Shown here one piece after another: positions 23,607-32,112 of a stretch of 39,704 bases of DNA. The notes beneath the pieces are model-generated. The model was given only the letters and a program-made list of their open reading frames with translations. It was not told the origin of the DNA and ran no database searches. Location: assembly GCA_001468925.1 (NCBI GenBank), contig LDIX01000006.1, positions 64,295-103,998 of the forward strand, written 5' to 3'. A program made the position numbers and the translations under genes. The stretch's first letter is position 1. Every line of letters starts with the position of its first letter. Origin of the DNA: a candidate division TM6 bacterium UASB340 (GTDB taxonomy: Bacteria > Babelota > Babeliae > Babelales > UASB340).

Positions 23607-24326
23607 ATGTTTGATAATAAGATTTTGGAATTGTTTAGTGTTTTGGCCATAATATTTCCGGCTTTTTTATTAATTTTTACATTTAGAGGTTTTTTTAAAG
23701 CCTTGATTGCAAACGTTTTGGGCGATTCTACGGCGAGCGATAATGGATTTTTATCGTTAAATCCATTTGTACATATAGATATAGTAGGCTTTTTATCCAT
23801 ATTGTTTGTAGTTTTTTTTCTAGGAGGACTACTTTCCGGATATGTTCCATTGGTATTGCTTTTTTTAGTTATTATTTTGGTTGGCGCTCGGTTTACAATA
23901 CCGGTTCCAATTAATGAGAATAACTTTAAATATTATAAACTTGGTCTTTTATTTATGACGATTTTAGTTCCGGTGTTAAGTTTTTTAATAGCATTAATTT
24001 TTATGTATTGCATAAAGTATTTTCCAATAAGTTTGGTTCCAAAATATGTTTATACATCTTTTATAGATATTTTTAAGACAATCATGGAATTTTCAATATT
24101 TTTTGGAGTTTTGGATTTAATTCCGTTACCTCCATTTGATGGTGGTAGAATTATAAAATTTTTATTACCAATAAAATATGAATGGGTTTATTATTGGCTA
24201 GAAAAATATTCGTTTTTTATTTTTTTAATTGTGTTTTTTATGCCGGTAGTTAGTAACTATTTTTTTGGAATGGTGCATATATTAACTTTTTTCGTAAAAT
24301 ATTTTTTAACTATTTTGGTTTTTTAA
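23607..24326 (+). CDS. M50 site-2-protease homologue lacking catalytic residues
   Basis: It is a 240-residue, polytopic membrane protein. ATG 23607 is preferred over TTG 23601 because AAGGGG is 8 bases upstream of the ATG. It follows the short bacterial S2P pattern. A first helix is followed by FRGFFKALIANVLGDSTA, where active relatives have HExxHALVA..LGD. Then come LSLNPFVHIDIVG (relatives: LNPLKHIDPIG) and, near the end, LDLIPLPPFDGGRI (relatives: NLIPIPPLDGSRI). Both His and the Glu of HExxH are therefore replaced by Phe, Phe and Arg, while the distal Asp motif is kept. A non-proteolytic role, such as binding or regulation, is inferred. It lies 18 bases upstream of tyrS, probably cotranscribed. 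Confidence 0.8.
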   Translation: MFDNKILELFSVLAIIFPAFLLIFTFRGFFKALIANVLGDSTASDNGFLSLNPFVHIDIVGFLSILFVVFFLGGLLSGYVPLVLLFLVIILVGARFTIPVPINENNFKYYKLGLLFMTILVPVLSFLIALIFMYCIKYFPISLVPKYVYTSFIDIFKTIMEFSIFFGVLDLIPLPPFDGGRIIKFLLPIKYEWVYYWLEKYSFFIFLIVFFMPVVSNYFFGMVHILTFFVKYFLTILVF

Positions 24327-24344
24327 ATATTTTGAAAGATTAAA

Positions 24345-25544
24345 ATGAATAAAGATTTAAAAAAAAGTTTGGAAGTTTTAAAATCCGGAACGGTTCAAAT
24401 TTTACCTGAAGCCGATTTTTTAAAAAAATTGCAGAGTGGTAAAAAATTAAAAATAAAATTTGGTGCAGATCCAACGGCACCCGATCTTCATTTGGGGCAC
24501 GTTGTTGTTTTTAATAAATTAAGACAATTCCAAGATTTGGGACACGAAGCCATATTTTTGATTGGTGATTTTACCGCATTGATTGGAGATCCTTCAGGAA
24601 AATCAAAAACTCGACCACCTTTGACTGAACAAGAAGTTGAAAAAAATGCAAAAACATATTTGGAGCAGGTTGGTAAAATACTTGATATAAATAAAACTAC
24701 GGTTGTGTATAACTCTCAATGGTTGTCCAAATTTAAATTTGATGATGTGTTAAAGTTGGCCGGAAAAGTTACGGTGGCAAGAATTATAGAACGAGAAGAT
24801 TTTGCCAAGAGATTATCAGAAAATAGTCCAATTGGAATGCACGAACTTTTTTATCCTTTAATGCAGGGCTATGATTCTGTTGAACTGCATGCTGACGTTG
24901 AACTTGGCGGAACAGATCAGACATTTAATCTTTTAATGGGGCGTTTTTTGCAAGAGCAGGTTGGTCAAGAGCCTCAAGTTATAATGACAATGCCTTTACT
25001 TGAAGGACTTGATGGCGTTAAAAAAATGTCTAAAAGTCTTGGAAATTATGTAGGCCTTTGGGAAGCTCCGGATATTGCATATGGAAAGTTGATGTCAGTT
25101 TCTGACGAGTTAATGTTTAAGTACTATTTATTATTGTTAAACAAAACGGAATCAGAAATAAAAACTATGAAAGAAGAAGTTTTGAGCGGTTCTGTGCATC
25201 CTATGAAACTTAAGAAACAGATGGCTTATGATATTTTAGCTAAATATTGGTCACAAGATGATGCTAAATTTGGACAAGAAAAATTTGAAGCACTATTTCA
25301 AAAAAAAGATTATTCACAAGCAACAGAAGTTGAATTGAAAAAAGATTTCAAAAATCCTGTTTGGATTGTTGATTTGTTAAAAGAGTTAAAAGCGGTTGCA
25401 AGTTCTTCAGATGCAAAAAGATTGATTGAATCGGGTGCAGTTTCAATTGATAATCAGGAAATAAAAGAATTTAAAGCTGAAGTTTATTGGAAATCCGGTT
25501 TGATTGTAAAAGTTGGAAAACATAAGTTTTTTAAAATTAAATAG
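24345..25544 (+). CDS. tyrS: tyrosyl-tRNA synthetase
   Basis: It charges tRNA-Tyr with tyrosine. It is a class Ic enzyme of 399 residues. [12 protein letters not shown] places the HIGH-like HLGH at 49-52. [15 protein letters not shown] (187-200) is the tyrosine/ATP pocket signature, and KKMSKS gives the KMSKS loop at 227-231. The C-terminus (about 337-399) is an S4 RNA-binding domain. The sequence is of the TyrZ-like subgroup. A weak AAAGA precedes the ATG. The S2P-like gene ends 18 bases upstream. The gap after the stop contains no clear terminator. Confidence 0.97.
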   Translation: MNKDLKKSLEVLKSGTVQILPEADFLKKLQSGKKLKIKFGADPTAPDLHLGHVVVFNKLRQFQDLGHEAIFLIGDFTALIGDPSGKSKTRPPLTEQEVEKNAKTYLEQVGKILDINKTTVVYNSQWLSKFKFDDVLKLAGKVTVARIIEREDFAKRLSENSPIGMHELFYPLMQGYDSVELHADVELGGTDQTFNLLMGRFLQEQVGQEPQVIMTMPLLEGLDGVKKMSKSLGNYVGLWEAPDIAYGKLMSVSDELMFKYYLLLLNKTESEIKTMKEEVLSGSVHPMKLKKQMAYDILAKYWSQDDAKFGQEKFEALFQKKDYSQATEVELKKDFKNPVWIVDLLKELKAVASSSDAKRLIESGAVSIDNQEIKEFKAEVYWKSGLIVKVGKHKFFKIK

Positions 25545-25586
25545 CATGCTTTTGTAGCTGTTTATATTTTAAAATATTCAAATTAC

Positions 25587-25616
25587 TTGCTTTTTGTTTA
25601 GATAATTCAGTAATAA
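25587..25616 (+). promoter_or_regulatory. candidate promoter of the ferritin-like gene
   Basis: TTGCTT (25587-25592) is 18 bases from TAATAA (25611-25616), within the 98-base gap after tyrS. Spacing and match are mediocre. Confidence 0.3.
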
Positions 25617-25642
25617 TACTCTAAAGGATAAAGGAGAGTTTT

Positions 25643-26230
25643 ATGAAAGATTGTTGTAATATTAAGTATTTATTATTATTCATGGCAATTCTAATCGGAT
25701 TGTTTTTTGTTTTCAAAAAGAAATTTATCAAGAAAATACGTTTTAATAAAACGATTATATCGAAAGTTGTTTCAGCCAAAGATAAAGAAGTTTTAAAATT
25801 ATTAAATAAGGCTTTAGCTGATGAGTGGCTTGCTTATTATCAATATTGGGTGGGTTCAAAAATAGTTAAAGGCGAATTTTCCAAAGAAGCAGTTGTTGAA
25901 ATGGTACAGCATGCATCTGATGAAAAACGCCATGCCGATATGTTAACTGAACATATATTAAAATTGGGCGGCATACCTATTTTAGATTTTTCTAAATTAG
26001 AGGATATTTCCGGGTGTGGTTATATTACACCACCGGCTTTGGGGGATATTAAAATTATTTTAGAACAAAATATTGAAGCTGAGCGTTGTGCAGTAAAATT
26101 TTATAAGAATTTTTTAACTCAATTGAGCGAAAATTATCAAGCATTAAAAAAAGATATAGAAATGATTTTAAAAGATGAAGAGGAACATGAAGTTGATTTA
26201 AATGTTATTTTGAAAAATATAATTGAGTAA
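25643..26230 (+). CDS. membrane-anchored ferritin-like di-iron protein
   Basis: The protein has 195 residues. Residues 8-24 form a hydrophobic anchor followed by a KKKFIKK stretch, so the domain should stay cytoplasmic by the positive-inside rule. The four-helix part (about 48-195) has E61 (DEWLAYY), E94xxH97 (DEKRH), E145/E147 (NIEAE) and E179xxH182 (DEEEH), a complete ferritin/bacterioferritin-like iron ligand set. Typical ferritins are soluble cages; the anchor is unusual. Iron storage, peroxide protection or an oxidase role are possible. AAAGGAGAG lies upstream of the ATG. It follows tyrS but may have its own promoter. Confidence 0.85.
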   Translation: MKDCCNIKYLLLFMAILIGLFFVFKKKFIKKIRFNKTIISKVVSAKDKEVLKLLNKALADEWLAYYQYWVGSKIVKGEFSKEAVVEMVQHASDEKRHADMLTEHILKLGGIPILDFSKLEDISGCGYITPPALGDIKIILEQNIEAERCAVKFYKNFLTQLSENYQALKKDIEMILKDEEEHEVDLNVILKNIIE

Positions 26231-26274
26231 AAATAAAATTATAAGGGGTATATTTTACGGTGAGGGGTATGGGA

Positions 26275-26544
26275 ATGAAAAAGTTAAAAATTTTTCTAGT
26301 TTTAATATCAATTTTTTGTAATATTTTTAGTATGTCAGATGTTGCTCAAAATCCTAAAGCTAATAAAGACCTTGATGTTGTTCCATTGCGCAGAAATTCT
26401 GTGAAAAAACTATCAGAAATATTAAAAGATCGTGGTCTGGATAAAAAATCTAAAGAACGAATCAAACAACTTTTGGGTGAAGATATTTTAGAGCAATCTG
26501 AAATAAATCGTTTATTAGATTGTTTGCTTGGTGAGCAAAATTAA
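26275..26544 (+). CDS. small secreted protein, 89 residues, unknown
   Basis: The start at 26275 (MKKLKIF) is chosen because GAGGGG lies about 7 bases upstream; a GTG at 26260 and an ATG at 26269 are in frame but poorer. A signal peptide occupies about 1-20 (IFLVLISIFCNIFS). The mature part is a charged helical segment with Lys/Arg/Leu-rich repeats (RRNSVKKLSEILKDRG, ERIKQLLGED) ending in LLDCLLGEQN. It is too short for a confident family. Its stop codon shares the palindrome TTAA with the stop of the convergent HAD gene. Effector or periplasmic adaptor roles cannot be told apart. Confidence 0.55.
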   Translation: MKKLKIFLVLISIFCNIFSMSDVAQNPKANKDLDVVPLRRNSVKKLSEILKDRGLDKKSKERIKQLLGEDILEQSEINRLLDCLLGEQN

Positions 26545-27572
26545 CTGCTAGTTTTATTAATTTTTTCCAAAATTTGGTACTTAGCTTTTTTAGCATTAAT
26601 TTTAATTTGCCACCAATTTTTTCCTGCATATTTTTCAATAAAATCAAAATCTTGCTGTTTTAATTTTGGAAAATCTTCATATCCGCCAAATTTGTACCAA
26701 ATTCCAATTATTTTAATGCCAAATTGATTTAATGAACTTACAACATCTTGTACATTATCTAATCTATTATCAATAAATATTACTTTTTCCGGTTTATAAT
26801 TAATTTTTTTGAAAAATTTTATTATGACAGAACCCTTTTGAGTTGCCTTTGTAAAATCTTTACCACGAATTAAATATAAAATATTATTTTCATACCCATA
26901 GCCATATTGATTTTTTACAGGGGCTTCTTCTATTGTTTTATCATAAATGGATATTTTATCTAAATTTATCCCGGCATTACTTAAATTATTTGATGTAAAC
27001 TTTCTAACTTTCCATTCTCTTGCTGTAAAAGCCATTGTTTTTATATTTTTTTCGTGAAGAGAGTTTATGAAATTAGGGATATTTTTTTCCATTGGAATAT
27101 AACTTATATTTTGTTCAACTAGATTCCAAAGTAATACCATTTTTTCATTAACTATTGGACGTAAATATTCTTTAAATTCTTTTATTATAAATTCGTTGTT
27201 ATCATATTCAGGTTTTTTGGCTTTAATACTTTTGATTATTTGATATATATTTTCGTTATAATAGTGATCAGTTATATAATCGCTCATTAGTCTATATAAA
27301 CTTGAATTTATTGGATTATCATTTGTATCTATTTTTAAATTTTCTTTTAAAAGTGTTAAGTCTATGTCAAAAACAATTAAATCATTTTGATCCGCATATT
27401 TTGCTACATCTCTTATTGTATTGGATATAATTATGCCATCAGATGTTTTAATCTCTTTATGTATTTTGTTAAATAGCCCAAAATAATTGCAGCCTGAAGT
27501 TGTTAAAAGTAGTATAAATAAAATTGATTTTAAAAATATATCTTTAATTACTTTTACTTTGTTTGACTTCAT
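26541..27572 (-). CDS. HAD-superfamily (DUF2608-like) predicted lipoprotein phosphatase
   Basis: The protein has 343 residues. The N-terminus is a hydrophobic signal ending LLLTTSGC, with C28 as a candidate lipid-modified cysteine. Position -3 is Thr rather than the usual Leu, so lipidation is probable rather than certain. HAD motif I is FDIDLTLL (D69, D71), motif II is in MAFTARE, a likely motif III Lys lies in RGKDFTKATQKGSV, and motif IV is VIFIDNRLDN. The insert between motifs I and II fits the DUF2608 group known from Legionella, Coxiella and similar intracellular bacteria. The substrate is unknown. Its transcript meets the small secreted gene tail to tail. Confidence 0.75.
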   Translation of the reverse strand: MKSNKVKVIKDIFLKSILFILLLTTSGCNYFGLFNKIHKEIKTSDGIIISNTIRDVAKYADQNDLIVFDIDLTLLKENLKIDTNDNPINSSLYRLMSDYITDHYYNENIYQIIKSIKAKKPEYDNNEFIIKEFKEYLRPIVNEKMVLLWNLVEQNISYIPMEKNIPNFINSLHEKNIKTMAFTAREWKVRKFTSNNLSNAGINLDKISIYDKTIEEAPVKNQYGYGYENNILYLIRGKDFTKATQKGSVIIKFFKKINYKPEKVIFIDNRLDNVQDVVSSLNQFGIKIIGIWYKFGGYEDFPKLKQQDFDFIEKYAGKNWWQIKINAKKAKYQILEKINKTSS

Positions 27573-27621
27573 TAAAAACTCCCCTCAAATATTTTTAATA
27601 GATTACTTTCTCTTTTAGTGT

Positions 27622-27659
27622 TGGCCTGCCAGCCGTAGCTCGTTAGAGCGTAGGATGGT
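27622..27659. repeat. GC-rich imperfect palindrome overlapping the tRNA-Ser 3' end
   Basis: The inner stem GCTC (27638-27641) / GAGC (27646-27649) with loop GTTA is extended past a symmetric GTA/GTA internal loop by CC/GG (27633-27634, 27653-27654). It then continues as CCA/TGG (27629-27631, 27656-27658). The right arm thus includes the CCA end of tRNA-Ser on the other strand. The block is GC-rich compared with its surroundings and has no T run, so a terminator is unlikely. A dispersed palindromic element lodged at the tRNA end is inferred. Confidence 0.55.
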
Positions 27660-27749
27660 GGAGAGAGTGAGATTCGAACTCACGGTTCCGGAATTAACCG
27701 GAACAACCGCTTTCGAGGCGGCCGCTTTCGACCACTCAGCCATCTCTCC
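27656..27749 (-). tRNA. tRNA-Ser (anticodon CGA), CCA encoded
   Basis: This is a class II tRNA read on the minus strand. The acceptor stem is GGAGAGA / TCTCTCC, and the D arm is GCTGAGTGGTCGAAAGC. The anticodon stem GCCGC / GCGGT holds loop CTCGAAA, with anticodon CGA at plus-strand 27713-27715. The long variable arm GTTCCGG / CCGGAAC has loop TTAATT, and the T arm is GTGAG-TTCGAAT-CTCAC. The discriminator is A, whereas bacterial tRNA-Ser usually has G. CCA is encoded. It reads UCG codons. Confidence 0.95.
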
Positions 27750-27764
27750 ACAACATAAGTTTAA

Positions 27765-27792
27765 TTTATATTTTTTTTAATAAAATTACAAA
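27765..27792 (-). promoter_or_regulatory. candidate tRNA-Ser promoter
   Basis: On the minus strand TTTGTA (plus 27787-27792) is 16 bases from TATAAA (27765-27770), placing the start a few bases before the tRNA 5' end at 27749. Apart from this and the glmU promoter the 27750-27990 gap shows only AT-rich sequence. Confidence 0.45.
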
Positions 27793-27933
27793 GCTCTATG
27801 TAAAATAAACCTAAATTAATGATGCTTTTTAACTTATTTATAAAAATAATTGATTTAAATTTTAATAAGTCATAACATTATCAAAGTTTTGAAAAAGATT
27901 GAGAATTACTGTATTTTTGATACAAATAGAAAC

Positions 27934-27962
27934 TTGACGATTAGTAAATTATTTTATTAAAT
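27934..27962 (+). promoter_or_regulatory. candidate glmU promoter
   Basis: TTGACG (27934-27939, 5 of 6) and TTAAAT (27957-27962, 4 of 6) are 17 bases apart. They lie 28 bases before the glmU ATG, and TAGGAGAAGA provides the ribosome binding site. Confidence 0.55.
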
Positions 27963-27990
27963 AAAAAAGCTTTTTGTTGTTAGGAGAAGA

Positions 27991-29466
27991 ATGAAAACAC
28001 TTAATACCAGAGCCATAGTGCTTGCGGCAGGTAAATCTTCAAGATTTAAGACAAATAGAAGTAAGTTACTTTATTCAGTTTGTGGACAGCCAATGATTCT
28101 GTACACGATAAAGTTATTAAAAAATTTAGGTATTCCTACAACAGTTGTTGTTGGTTATCAAGCTGATGAGATAAAAAAATTGATAAAAGATTCTGCTTTT
28201 AAAGTTGATTTTATTTCTCAAAAAGAGCTTTTAGGTACCGGAAATGCTGTAGCTATAACTAAAAAAACATGGGATAAAGACAATATATTGGTTATGAATG
28301 GTGATGGTCCATTGTTAACCGAAGAAATAATTGAAGAACTTCTTTATTCTCATAATAACAGCGGTGCAGTTGTAACATTTTTATCTTCGCATTCTATGAA
28401 TCCTGAAGGTTATGGCCGAGTTATTCGCGACGGAAAGCATGTATCTATAATTGAAGAACGAAATCTTACGGATGAACAAAAATTTGTAACATTGATAAAC
28501 AGTGGAATTTATTTATTTAAAAAGAATTTTTTACAAGACAATATAGATAATATTCAGTTGGATTCTATTAAAAAAGAATACTATCTTACAGACTTGATAA
28601 AAATGGCAAGTGATCAGGCATTAAAAGTTAAAACCATTCCTGTTCCCTATGATAATGTTCGTGGTGTTAATACTTTAGAAGAGCTTTGGGCTGTAGAACA
28701 AATAAAAAGATCTCAAATAATAAAGCATTGGATGACTCAAGGTGTTCGTTTTGAGCTTGCACAAAGCATTCATATTGACTGGGATGTTGAAATTGGAATT
28801 GGATCTTATATTGGAACCGGAGTTCATATAATCAGAGGCACAAAAATAGGGTCCAATTGTACAATCAATGCTTTTTGCATAATAGATAACTGCAAAATTG
28901 ATGATAATAGTTATATTCATTCACATACTGTTGTTCAAGATAGTAAAATTGGTAAAAATAGTCATGTTGGTCCATTTGCAAGACTTCGAAATAATGTTTT
29001 GATTGGTAATAATGTCAATATTGGAAATTTTGTAGAAATAAAAAACAGTGAAATTGCAGATGATTCAAGCGCAAAGCATTTAACATATTTAGGCGATTCT
29101 AAAATTGGTAAAAATGTAAATATTGGTGCCGGAACCATTACTTGTAATTATGATGGCGTGAATAAACATAGAACCGAGATAAAAGATGGTGTGTTTATTG
29201 GAAGTAATAATACTTTAGTTGCTCCAGTTGTAATAGAAAAAGACGCATATACTGCTGCAGGTTCCACTATTACAAAAGATGTTCCCAAGGAAAGTTTAGC
29301 AATAGCAAGAGCCAGACAGGAAAATAAAGTTGGATATGCAAAAAAACTAAAAAATAAAAATAAAAAAGAAACAGAAAGTTCTGTTTCAAGTTCAGTTCAT
29401 AAAGAAAAAAGATCTAAACTTAATTTTGTAGGAGCCGTGAAGCCTAAGAGCGCACAGAATTTATGA
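27991..29466 (+). CDS. glmU: bifunctional GlmU: GlcN-1-P acetyltransferase / GlcNAc-1-P uridylyltransferase
   Basis: It makes UDP-GlcNAc from glucosamine-1-phosphate, the precursor for peptidoglycan and lipid A. The N-terminal nucleotidyltransferase (about 1-230) shows LAAGKSSRFKTNRSKLLY (the signature loop, with SS replacing the usual GT), GTGNAV and NGDGPLL. The C-terminal half is a left-handed beta-helix of hexapeptides (IGIGSYIGTGVHI, IGKNVNIGAGTITCNYDG). It contains KHLTYLGD, the acetyltransferase catalytic-His region. At 491 residues it is about 35 longer than E. coli GlmU because of a Lys/Ser-rich tail (KLKNKNKKETESSVSSS). The last codons overlap the next gene by 4 bases (ATGA). Confidence 0.95.
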   Translation: MKTLNTRAIVLAAGKSSRFKTNRSKLLYSVCGQPMILYTIKLLKNLGIPTTVVVGYQADEIKKLIKDSAFKVDFISQKELLGTGNAVAITKKTWDKDNILVMNGDGPLLTEEIIEELLYSHNNSGAVVTFLSSHSMNPEGYGRVIRDGKHVSIIEERNLTDEQKFVTLINSGIYLFKKNFLQDNIDNIQLDSIKKEYYLTDLIKMASDQALKVKTIPVPYDNVRGVNTLEELWAVEQIKRSQIIKHWMTQGVRFELAQSIHIDWDVEIGIGSYIGTGVHIIRGTKIGSNCTINAFCIIDNCKIDDNSYIHSHTVVQDSKIGKNSHVGPFARLRNNVLIGNNVNIGNFVEIKNSEIADDSSAKHLTYLGDSKIGKNVNIGAGTITCNYDGVNKHRTEIKDGVFIGSNNTLVAPVVIEKDAYTAAGSTITKDVPKESLAIARARQENKVGYAKKLKNKNKKETESSVSSSVHKEKRSKLNFVGAVKPKSAQNL

Positions 29467-30725
29467 TTAAATTTTTTCATACTGCCGATATACATTTAGG
29501 TGTCGAAAATTACGGCAAAATAGATATTAAGACGGGAAATCATTCCCGTCTTTTAGATTTTAGGGATAGTCTTAAAAATATTGTTGATGCTGCAATTAAA
29601 GAAAAAATAGATTTTTTTTTATTTTGTGGTGATGCATATAAAACGGCATTTCCAACGCCAACTCAACAAAAATTATTTATGATTGAATTATTTAGATTGC
29701 AAGAAGCCGGGATTCCGGTCATCTCGGTTGTTGGAAATCATGATCATCCATTAAGTTTTGGAAAATCCAATTCTTTGGATGTTCTTGATTATTTACCATT
29801 AAATGGTTTACATGTTTTTTCAAAACCAGGAATTTTAAAACTTGAAACAAAAAGTGGGCCTATACAGATAGTTGGAATTCCATGGCCAACAAGAAATAAT
29901 TTAATAACTGATAAAAATTTTCATTTAAAAAATTATAAAGAAATTACGGATTATTTATCTAAAGCCGTATATGAAATAATTTTGAATTTGTCGGAACAAT
30001 TGGATAAGAATGTTCCGGCAATTTTAGCTGGGCACTTAACAGTTTCTTCCGGAATATTTTCCGGATCTGAAAAATGTGCAATTTTTGGTAATGATCCTAT
30101 CTTTTTACCTTCACAACTAGCTTTAAATTGTTTTGATTATGTTGCACTTGGCCATTTGCATAGATTTCAAAATTTAAATTCACATGGGTATCCGGCAGTT
30201 GTTTATTCCGGTTCAATAGAACGAATAGATTTTGGTGAACGAAAAGAAGAAAAGGGTTTTTGCAAAGTTTTTATAGATGAAAAACTGGATGATAAAAGAT
30301 GTTCTTTTGAATTTGTAAACCTTAAGATAAGATCGATGATTCAAATTGAAGTTGAACTAAGTGATAATTCTGATTATACCGAGCAAATTGTTGAAAATAT
30401 TAAACGGCATGATATTAAAGATGCTATAATTAAAATTGTTTATCATGTGCCGGACGGAAAAAAAGATAATGTTGATTTGCAAGTGATTCAAGCTGCTTGC
30501 CAAAGTGCTATTAGTCTAGCATCCATTGTTCCTGTGCGAAAAAATATAAAAAGAGATCTTAGAACTGAATTAAATGTGGATATGAATTTGGAGATGCTTT
30601 TGGATAAATATCTTGAGACTAAAAATATTTCCGGGCAACAAAAAGATAATTTAGTTGCAAAAGCTAAAGAATTATATTTAGAATTTAATTTAGAACAATC
30701 TGAGCAGAGTCAAGAAAAAATATAA
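29463..30725 (+). CDS. SbcD/Mre11-like DNA repair exonuclease
   Basis: This is a calcineurin-like metallophosphoesterase of 420 residues, the nuclease subunit type that usually partners an SbcC/Rad50 ATPase. Metal-ligand motifs appear in order: HTADIHLG (6-13), FCGDAYKTAFPTP, VVGNHDHP, AGHLTVSSG and LGHLHRFQ. The GDAYK variant is common in SbcD/YhaO-like proteins. The C-terminal about 120 residues are the capping and helical region. It starts by a 4-base ATGA overlap with glmU. No sbcC lies downstream (cysS follows), so any partner is encoded elsewhere or the protein acts alone. Confidence 0.85.
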   Translation: MIKFFHTADIHLGVENYGKIDIKTGNHSRLLDFRDSLKNIVDAAIKEKIDFFLFCGDAYKTAFPTPTQQKLFMIELFRLQEAGIPVISVVGNHDHPLSFGKSNSLDVLDYLPLNGLHVFSKPGILKLETKSGPIQIVGIPWPTRNNLITDKNFHLKNYKEITDYLSKAVYEIILNLSEQLDKNVPAILAGHLTVSSGIFSGSEKCAIFGNDPIFLPSQLALNCFDYVALGHLHRFQNLNSHGYPAVVYSGSIERIDFGERKEEKGFCKVFIDEKLDDKRCSFEFVNLKIRSMIQIEVELSDNSDYTEQIVENIKRHDIKDAIIKIVYHVPDGKKDNVDLQVIQAACQSAISLASIVPVRKNIKRDLRTELNVDMNLEMLLDKYLETKNISGQQKDNLVAKAKELYLEFNLEQSEQSQEKI

Positions 30726-30745
30726 TTTTTTGGGGTGTGAAATTT

Positions 30746-32086
30746 ATGAAATTAATATTAACAAATACTTTAACAAGAAAAAAAGAATTATTTGTACCAT
30801 TAAAAAATAAAAAAGTTGGAATGTATGTTTGCGGTGTTACTCCATATGCAGATTCTCATATTGGCCATGGAAGATGTTATGTTAATTTTGATATTTTATT
30901 CAGATTATTAAAATTTTTACAATACGATGTAACGTATGTTCGTAATATCACAGATATAGACGATAAGCTTATAAATAAAGCTAAAGAAGAGACCGGTGAT
31001 ATTCTCGATTATTTGCAAATTTCACAAAAATATACACAAAATTTTTTGGATGATATGCGGGAATTAAATAATTTACAACCTACATATGAACCTAAAGTTA
31101 CAGAAAATATACAAGAAATTATTAAATTTATTTCGAGTTTAATAGAAAAAAAACATGCATATGTTTTAGGAGCAGATGTATATTTTGATGTTTTATCATT
31201 TGAAAAATATGGAAAACTTTCAGGAAAAAAACTTGAAGATTTAAAATTGGGTTCTCGTGTTGAAATTGATGATCGAAAAAAACATCCTGCAGATTTTGTT
31301 CTTTGGAAAGGAAATGGTGAAAAGCTTTTTTGGCAATCACCATGGGGTTATGGCCGTCCCGGATGGCATATTGAATGTTCAGTGATGGCTCAAAAATATT
31401 TAGGACAAACTTTGGATATTCATGGCGGCGGTATGGATTTAATTTTTCCTCATCATGAAAATGAAGTTGCTCAGTCTGAAGCTCATAACTTAAATGTATT
31501 ATCGAAATATTGGATTCACAATGCATTTATAAATGTAAATAAAGAAAAGATGTCCAAATCTTTAGGTAATTTTTTTACGTTAAAAACAGTTTTTCAAAAA
31601 TTTGATCCTATGATTTTACGTTTTTATTTTTTACAACATCATTATAGAACACCAATAGAGTTTACTTTGCAAAGTTTAAATGCTGCAAAAGCGGCATATG
31701 AAAAACTTGCAGTTGTTTTTGAAACCGTAAATGTTTTGAAAGAGATTACAATTTCTGACTGTGAATCAAATTCTTTATTATCAGAAATGCTATCAGCTTT
31801 ATGTGATGACCTTAATACTCCAAAATTTCTTGGAATTTTATTTGAAAATTTATCCAAGATAAAAGAATCTAAAGATTTGGCAATATTGGTTAAATCTTTT
31901 GTGAACACTGTTGTTGGTTTAAAATTAGATGCTGTTTGTGAAAAATTTGAGATTACGCCTGAGATTGAAGATCTTATAAAAAAACGAGAACAGGCAAGAA
32001 TTGATAAAAATTGGACTTTAGCAGATGAAATTAGGGGACAACTTTTAAAGTTGGGCTATGAAGTTCAGGACAAAAAAATAAAATAA
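30746..32086 (+). CDS. cysS: cysteinyl-tRNA synthetase
   Basis: It charges tRNA-Cys. It is a class Ia enzyme of 446 residues. ATG 30746 (MKLILTN) is preferred over the in-frame GTG at 30737, since TGGGG sits 9 bases before the ATG. YVCGVTPYADSHIGH carries zinc ligand C29 and HIGH 38-41. WHIECSVMA and FPHHENEVAQSEA carry the other zinc ligands, and [12 protein letters not shown] is the KMSKS loop. The DALR-like C-terminus ends with ADEIRGQLLKLGYEVQD, typical of the family. It follows the SbcD-like gene by about 20 bases, in one run with glmU. Confidence 0.97.
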   Translation: MKLILTNTLTRKKELFVPLKNKKVGMYVCGVTPYADSHIGHGRCYVNFDILFRLLKFLQYDVTYVRNITDIDDKLINKAKEETGDILDYLQISQKYTQNFLDDMRELNNLQPTYEPKVTENIQEIIKFISSLIEKKHAYVLGADVYFDVLSFEKYGKLSGKKLEDLKLGSRVEIDDRKKHPADFVLWKGNGEKLFWQSPWGYGRPGWHIECSVMAQKYLGQTLDIHGGGMDLIFPHHENEVAQSEAHNLNVLSKYWIHNAFINVNKEKMSKSLGNFFTLKTVFQKFDPMILRFYFLQHHYRTPIEFTLQSLNAAKAAYEKLAVVFETVNVLKEITISDCESNSLLSEMLSALCDDLNTPKFLGILFENLSKIKESKDLAILVKSFVNTVVGLKLDAVCEKFEITPEIEDLIKKREQARIDKNWTLADEIRGQLLKLGYEVQDKKIK

Positions 32087-32112
32087 AAGTATTTTATGGG
32101 AGAGTTTATTTT

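Noticed and set aside
15366-27659. CRISPR array suggested by several short GC-rich repeats
   Set aside because: The repeats are few, kilobases apart, of at least two different sequences and without regular spacers; no cas genes are present.
27832-27870. AT-only dyad ACTTATT/AATAAGT upstream of glmU
   Set aside because: Seven AT pairs with a 25-base loop are expected by chance at this base composition.
31128-31526. 132-codon antisense ORF within cysS
   Set aside because: It lies entirely inside a conserved synthetase; His/Gln-rich composition is the complement of cysS codons, with no SD.
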